Part shown: positions 48,548 through 50,202 of the stretch, piece by piece
How positions within the stretch are numbered: the stretch's first letter is position 1
Layout: each line of letters starts with the position of its first letter
Origin: Acidobacteriota bacterium
GTDB taxonomy: Bacteria > Acidobacteriota > Blastocatellia > Pyrinomonadales > Pyrinomonadaceae
Direction of reading: 5' to 3'
Length of the DNA stretch: 50,202 bases
Assembly: GCA_023436495.1 (NCBI GenBank)
Contig: JAEZIT010000127.1
Span: forward strand, 1-50,202
Translations under genes and position numbers: made by a program
The notes under the pieces: model-generated
The model's input: the letters and a program-made list of their open reading frames with translations, nothing else
What the model was told of the DNA's origin: nothing
Databases searched by the model: none

Positions 48548-50202
48548 TTAGAAATTAAATGTCGTTCTGAACGTCGCGGTGCGTGGTGCGGCCACTTCTA
48601 TATTCGAACCGACCGAAGCATTAACGAATATCAACTCATCAAACAAGTTATCGACATTCATTGCAAAATTGACATAGCGGTTTAGGCGGTAGAACAGCGC
48701 CGCATCGACCCTAGTGAAAGCGGGGAGCACCAGCGGGTCCGGATTTGCGGTCGTCCGCGCGCCGTTGCTGCCGATGCGTTTGCCCTGCCATGACACACCC
48801 AGCCCGGCGCCTAATCCTTTTAGATAGCCTTCGCGTCGGTCGTATCTTGAATAAAGGTTATACGACCATCGCGGAGTTTTCTCGGCCCATGAATTCGGTA
48901 TCGGTGCCGACGATACAGCAGCACCGGCCGGAAACCCCTTGTAAACTGCTTCGATATAGCTGACGCCGCCGCGGATGTTTAGATCTTCGCGAATGCGATA
49001 TTCCGCCGTGGCTTCAGCCCCGCGTGCCCGCCGCGTTCCCGCCGGCATGAAATAACGCAGATTGTTCACGTTCAATACGCCTACGTCCGATTGAACCAGC
49101 GCGTTCTCTATCTGATTCTGAAAGACCGCAAGCGTCAGATTTATCCCGCGCTGAGGAAGGTCGTATTTCACGCCCGCCTCGTAATTCGACCCGGTCGTTG
49201 GCCCAAACGTGCCCTGCCGGCCCAGCGCGTCCTCCAGCGTCGGGTCTACAGGTGAAAAACTTGTCGAATAGCTCGCGTACAAGGCAACGCTGGGCGTCGC
49301 ATTAAAAAGGATCGCCGCGTTGGGCATTACGTCGCTCTTCCGAACCGCGCCGCTCGCCGGGTCCTGCTGGCCGTAATTCAGTCCGAACGTGATATTCCAG
49401 CGTCCGTTGTCGAGCGACGTCCGGTTCTGCACGAATGCATTCCAAATCACGTCTCGTCCCCAATCGCCGAACGCGATCGCCGGAAAATTATCCGTAAGAG
49501 GCGAAAGTATACGCCCGGTGTATATATGGATCGGCGACTGTGCTGCGGGAATTAGGCCGAGCGGTGAAGTAGTCCGCGAATTGAATATTCGCTGATAAAA
49601 TCCCGCCTGCGTCGTGTTGCGAAATATCGGCGTACTGGCCCATTCATACAGCGCGTCCGCGTTGATATTGTGATACTTCCGCTCGGTCAAGCTTTTTGCC
49701 TGCACGCGCGAGACAATATGTTCGCTTTGCAGCCGCGTGATCTGTGCCGCAGTCGAAACCTGCGGCGTGAACGAATTTATGTCTGTGTCGAAATCGATGT
49801 AACGGTATGCGGCGTTCACGCGAAATCTGTCGGTGACCGCTCCGCGGAAATCCAGGCCGCCCCACGCGGTTTCTTCGATCCGGCGTCCCCCGAAAAGGTT
49901 TACGTCTAGCGGCGACAGGTCGTCCGTGTTTATCGTGTCGCTGCCGTCATTCGTCCGCAGCGAACTGCTCGGCGAAATTACGACTCCGCCGCCGTATGGA
50001 CGGTTATAACGCGTCCACTGCACCGACGGCGTCAGCATATACCGCCCGAACTTATCGAGCCGAAATGTCAGCGAACCATTGACGTAGCGGTTCCTGTCCA
50101 ACGTCCCGTCAGTGAAATAGTTTGTATTTTCCGCCGTGGCAAGAGCCCTGTACAGGATCCAGTTGTCTTTATCGACTGAGCCGGTCGTGTCTATATCTAT
50201 TC
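48548..50202 (-). CDS. TonB-dependent siderophore receptor (partial, 5' end off window)
   Basis: At least 550 residues of the C-terminal beta barrel; the frame remains open to the window edge (first residues IDIDTTGSVDKDNWILYRAL), so the signal peptide, TonB box and plug lie to the right of the window. Barrel strands alternate aromatic and polar residues, with NYEAGVKYDLPQRGINLTLAVFQ, RRARGAEATAEYRIREDLNIRGGVSY and the terminal ATFRTTFNF (final aromatic for BAM recognition). FhuA/FpvA-type siderophore receptors have this ending. It takes up ferric siderophores using TonB (compare 27877). Exact ligand unknown. Confidence 0.93.
   Translation of the reverse strand, partial: IDIDTTGSVDKDNWILYRALATAENTNYFTDGTLDRNRYVNGSLTFRLDKFGRYMLTPSVQWTRYNRPYGGGVVISPSSSLRTNDGSDTINTDDLSPLDVNLFGGRRIEETAWGGLDFRGAVTDRFRVNAAYRYIDFDTDINSFTPQVSTAAQITRLQSEHIVSRVQAKSLTERKYHNINADALYEWASTPIFRNTTQAGFYQRIFNSRTTSPLGLIPAAQSPIHIYTGRILSPLTDNFPAIAFGDWGRDVIWNAFVQNRTSLDNGRWNITFGLNYGQQDPASGAVRKSDVMPNAAILFNATPSVALYASYSTSFSPVDPTLEDALGRQGTFGPTTGSNYEAGVKYDLPQRGINLTLAVFQNQIENALVQSDVGVLNVNNLRYFMPAGTRRARGAEATAEYRIREDLNIRGGVSYIEAVYKGFPAGAAVSSAPIPNSWAEKTPRWSYNLYSRYDRREGYLKGLGAGLGVSWQGKRIGSNGARTTANPDPLVLPAFTRVDAALFYRLNRYVNFAMNVDNLFDELIFVNASVGSNIEVAAPRTATFRTTFNF

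Overview
The window looks like a chromosomal segment of a free-living, diderm, aerobic heterotroph with moderately high GC. The best guess is Acidobacteriota, class Blastocatellia (Pyrinomonadaceae-like). This rests on the secreted di-haem peroxidase carrying VCBS/FG-GAP-type repeats with a DGDGKTDxAVFRPS pattern, on the SpoIID/LytB and S46 peptidases together with Mpl and TonB machinery, and on short GC-rich dispersed palindromes. It is inference from gene content, not a phylogenetic placement. No tRNA, rRNA, CRISPR array, prophage or transposase was found, so most of the window reads as ordinary core and near-core genome.

Layout. 1-5 kb: the 3' end of larB, a secreted trypsin-like/TPR protease, rpiB, then a close run of four genes (UBP zinc finger, ThuA-like unknown, DUF5996, DUF1772 membrane protein). 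5-5.67 kb: a non-coding repeat patch. 5.67-15 kb: cell envelope genes, namely a FN3-peroxidase-VCBS protein, a DacB-type carboxypeptidase, an RRM protein, a SpoIID/LytB protein and the murein-recycling ligase Mpl. 14.9-17.5 kb: an OmpR-type response regulator, its sensor kinase, and a small secreted PepSY protein whose reading frame is broken at an A10 tract. 17.6-23.1 kb: S46 peptidase and aminotransferase, a small membrane protein, 3-methyladenine DNA glycosylase, and two CBS-domain proteins. 23.2-28.7 kb: DsbA-like oxidoreductase, glutaminyl cyclase lipoprotein, guanine deaminase with a small DMT transporter, an unknown secreted protein, and a TonB. 28.7-37 kb: DUF512/PDZ iron-sulfur protein, alanine dehydrogenase, aldehyde dehydrogenase, Do-type protease, zinc alcohol dehydrogenase coupled to a GNAT, and small unknowns. 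37.4-45.9 kb: unknown, glyA, ligA, GNAT, then a DUF4388-DnaJ-TPR protein, an HD-GYP-like hydrolase and a protein that resembles a decayed D12-class adenine methylase. 45.9-50.2 kb: MFS transporter, PepSY-TM protein and a TonB-dependent receptor that runs off the right edge.

How the genes work together: envelope maintenance dominates (DacB, SpoIID/LytB, Mpl, two trypsin-like proteases, DsbA-like protein, glutaminyl cyclase, S46 peptidase). The receptor, PepSY-TM protein and TonB form a plausible iron-uptake set. The most interesting items are the frame-broken PepSY gene beside the two-component system, a possible promoter-plus-hairpins small RNA locus at 13.18-13.35 kb, the (ABC)2 duplication of VCBS repeats in the peroxidase, and the methylase-like gene with degenerate catalytic motifs next to the DUF4388/HD-GYP genes. 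I did not find a clearly new multi-gene system.
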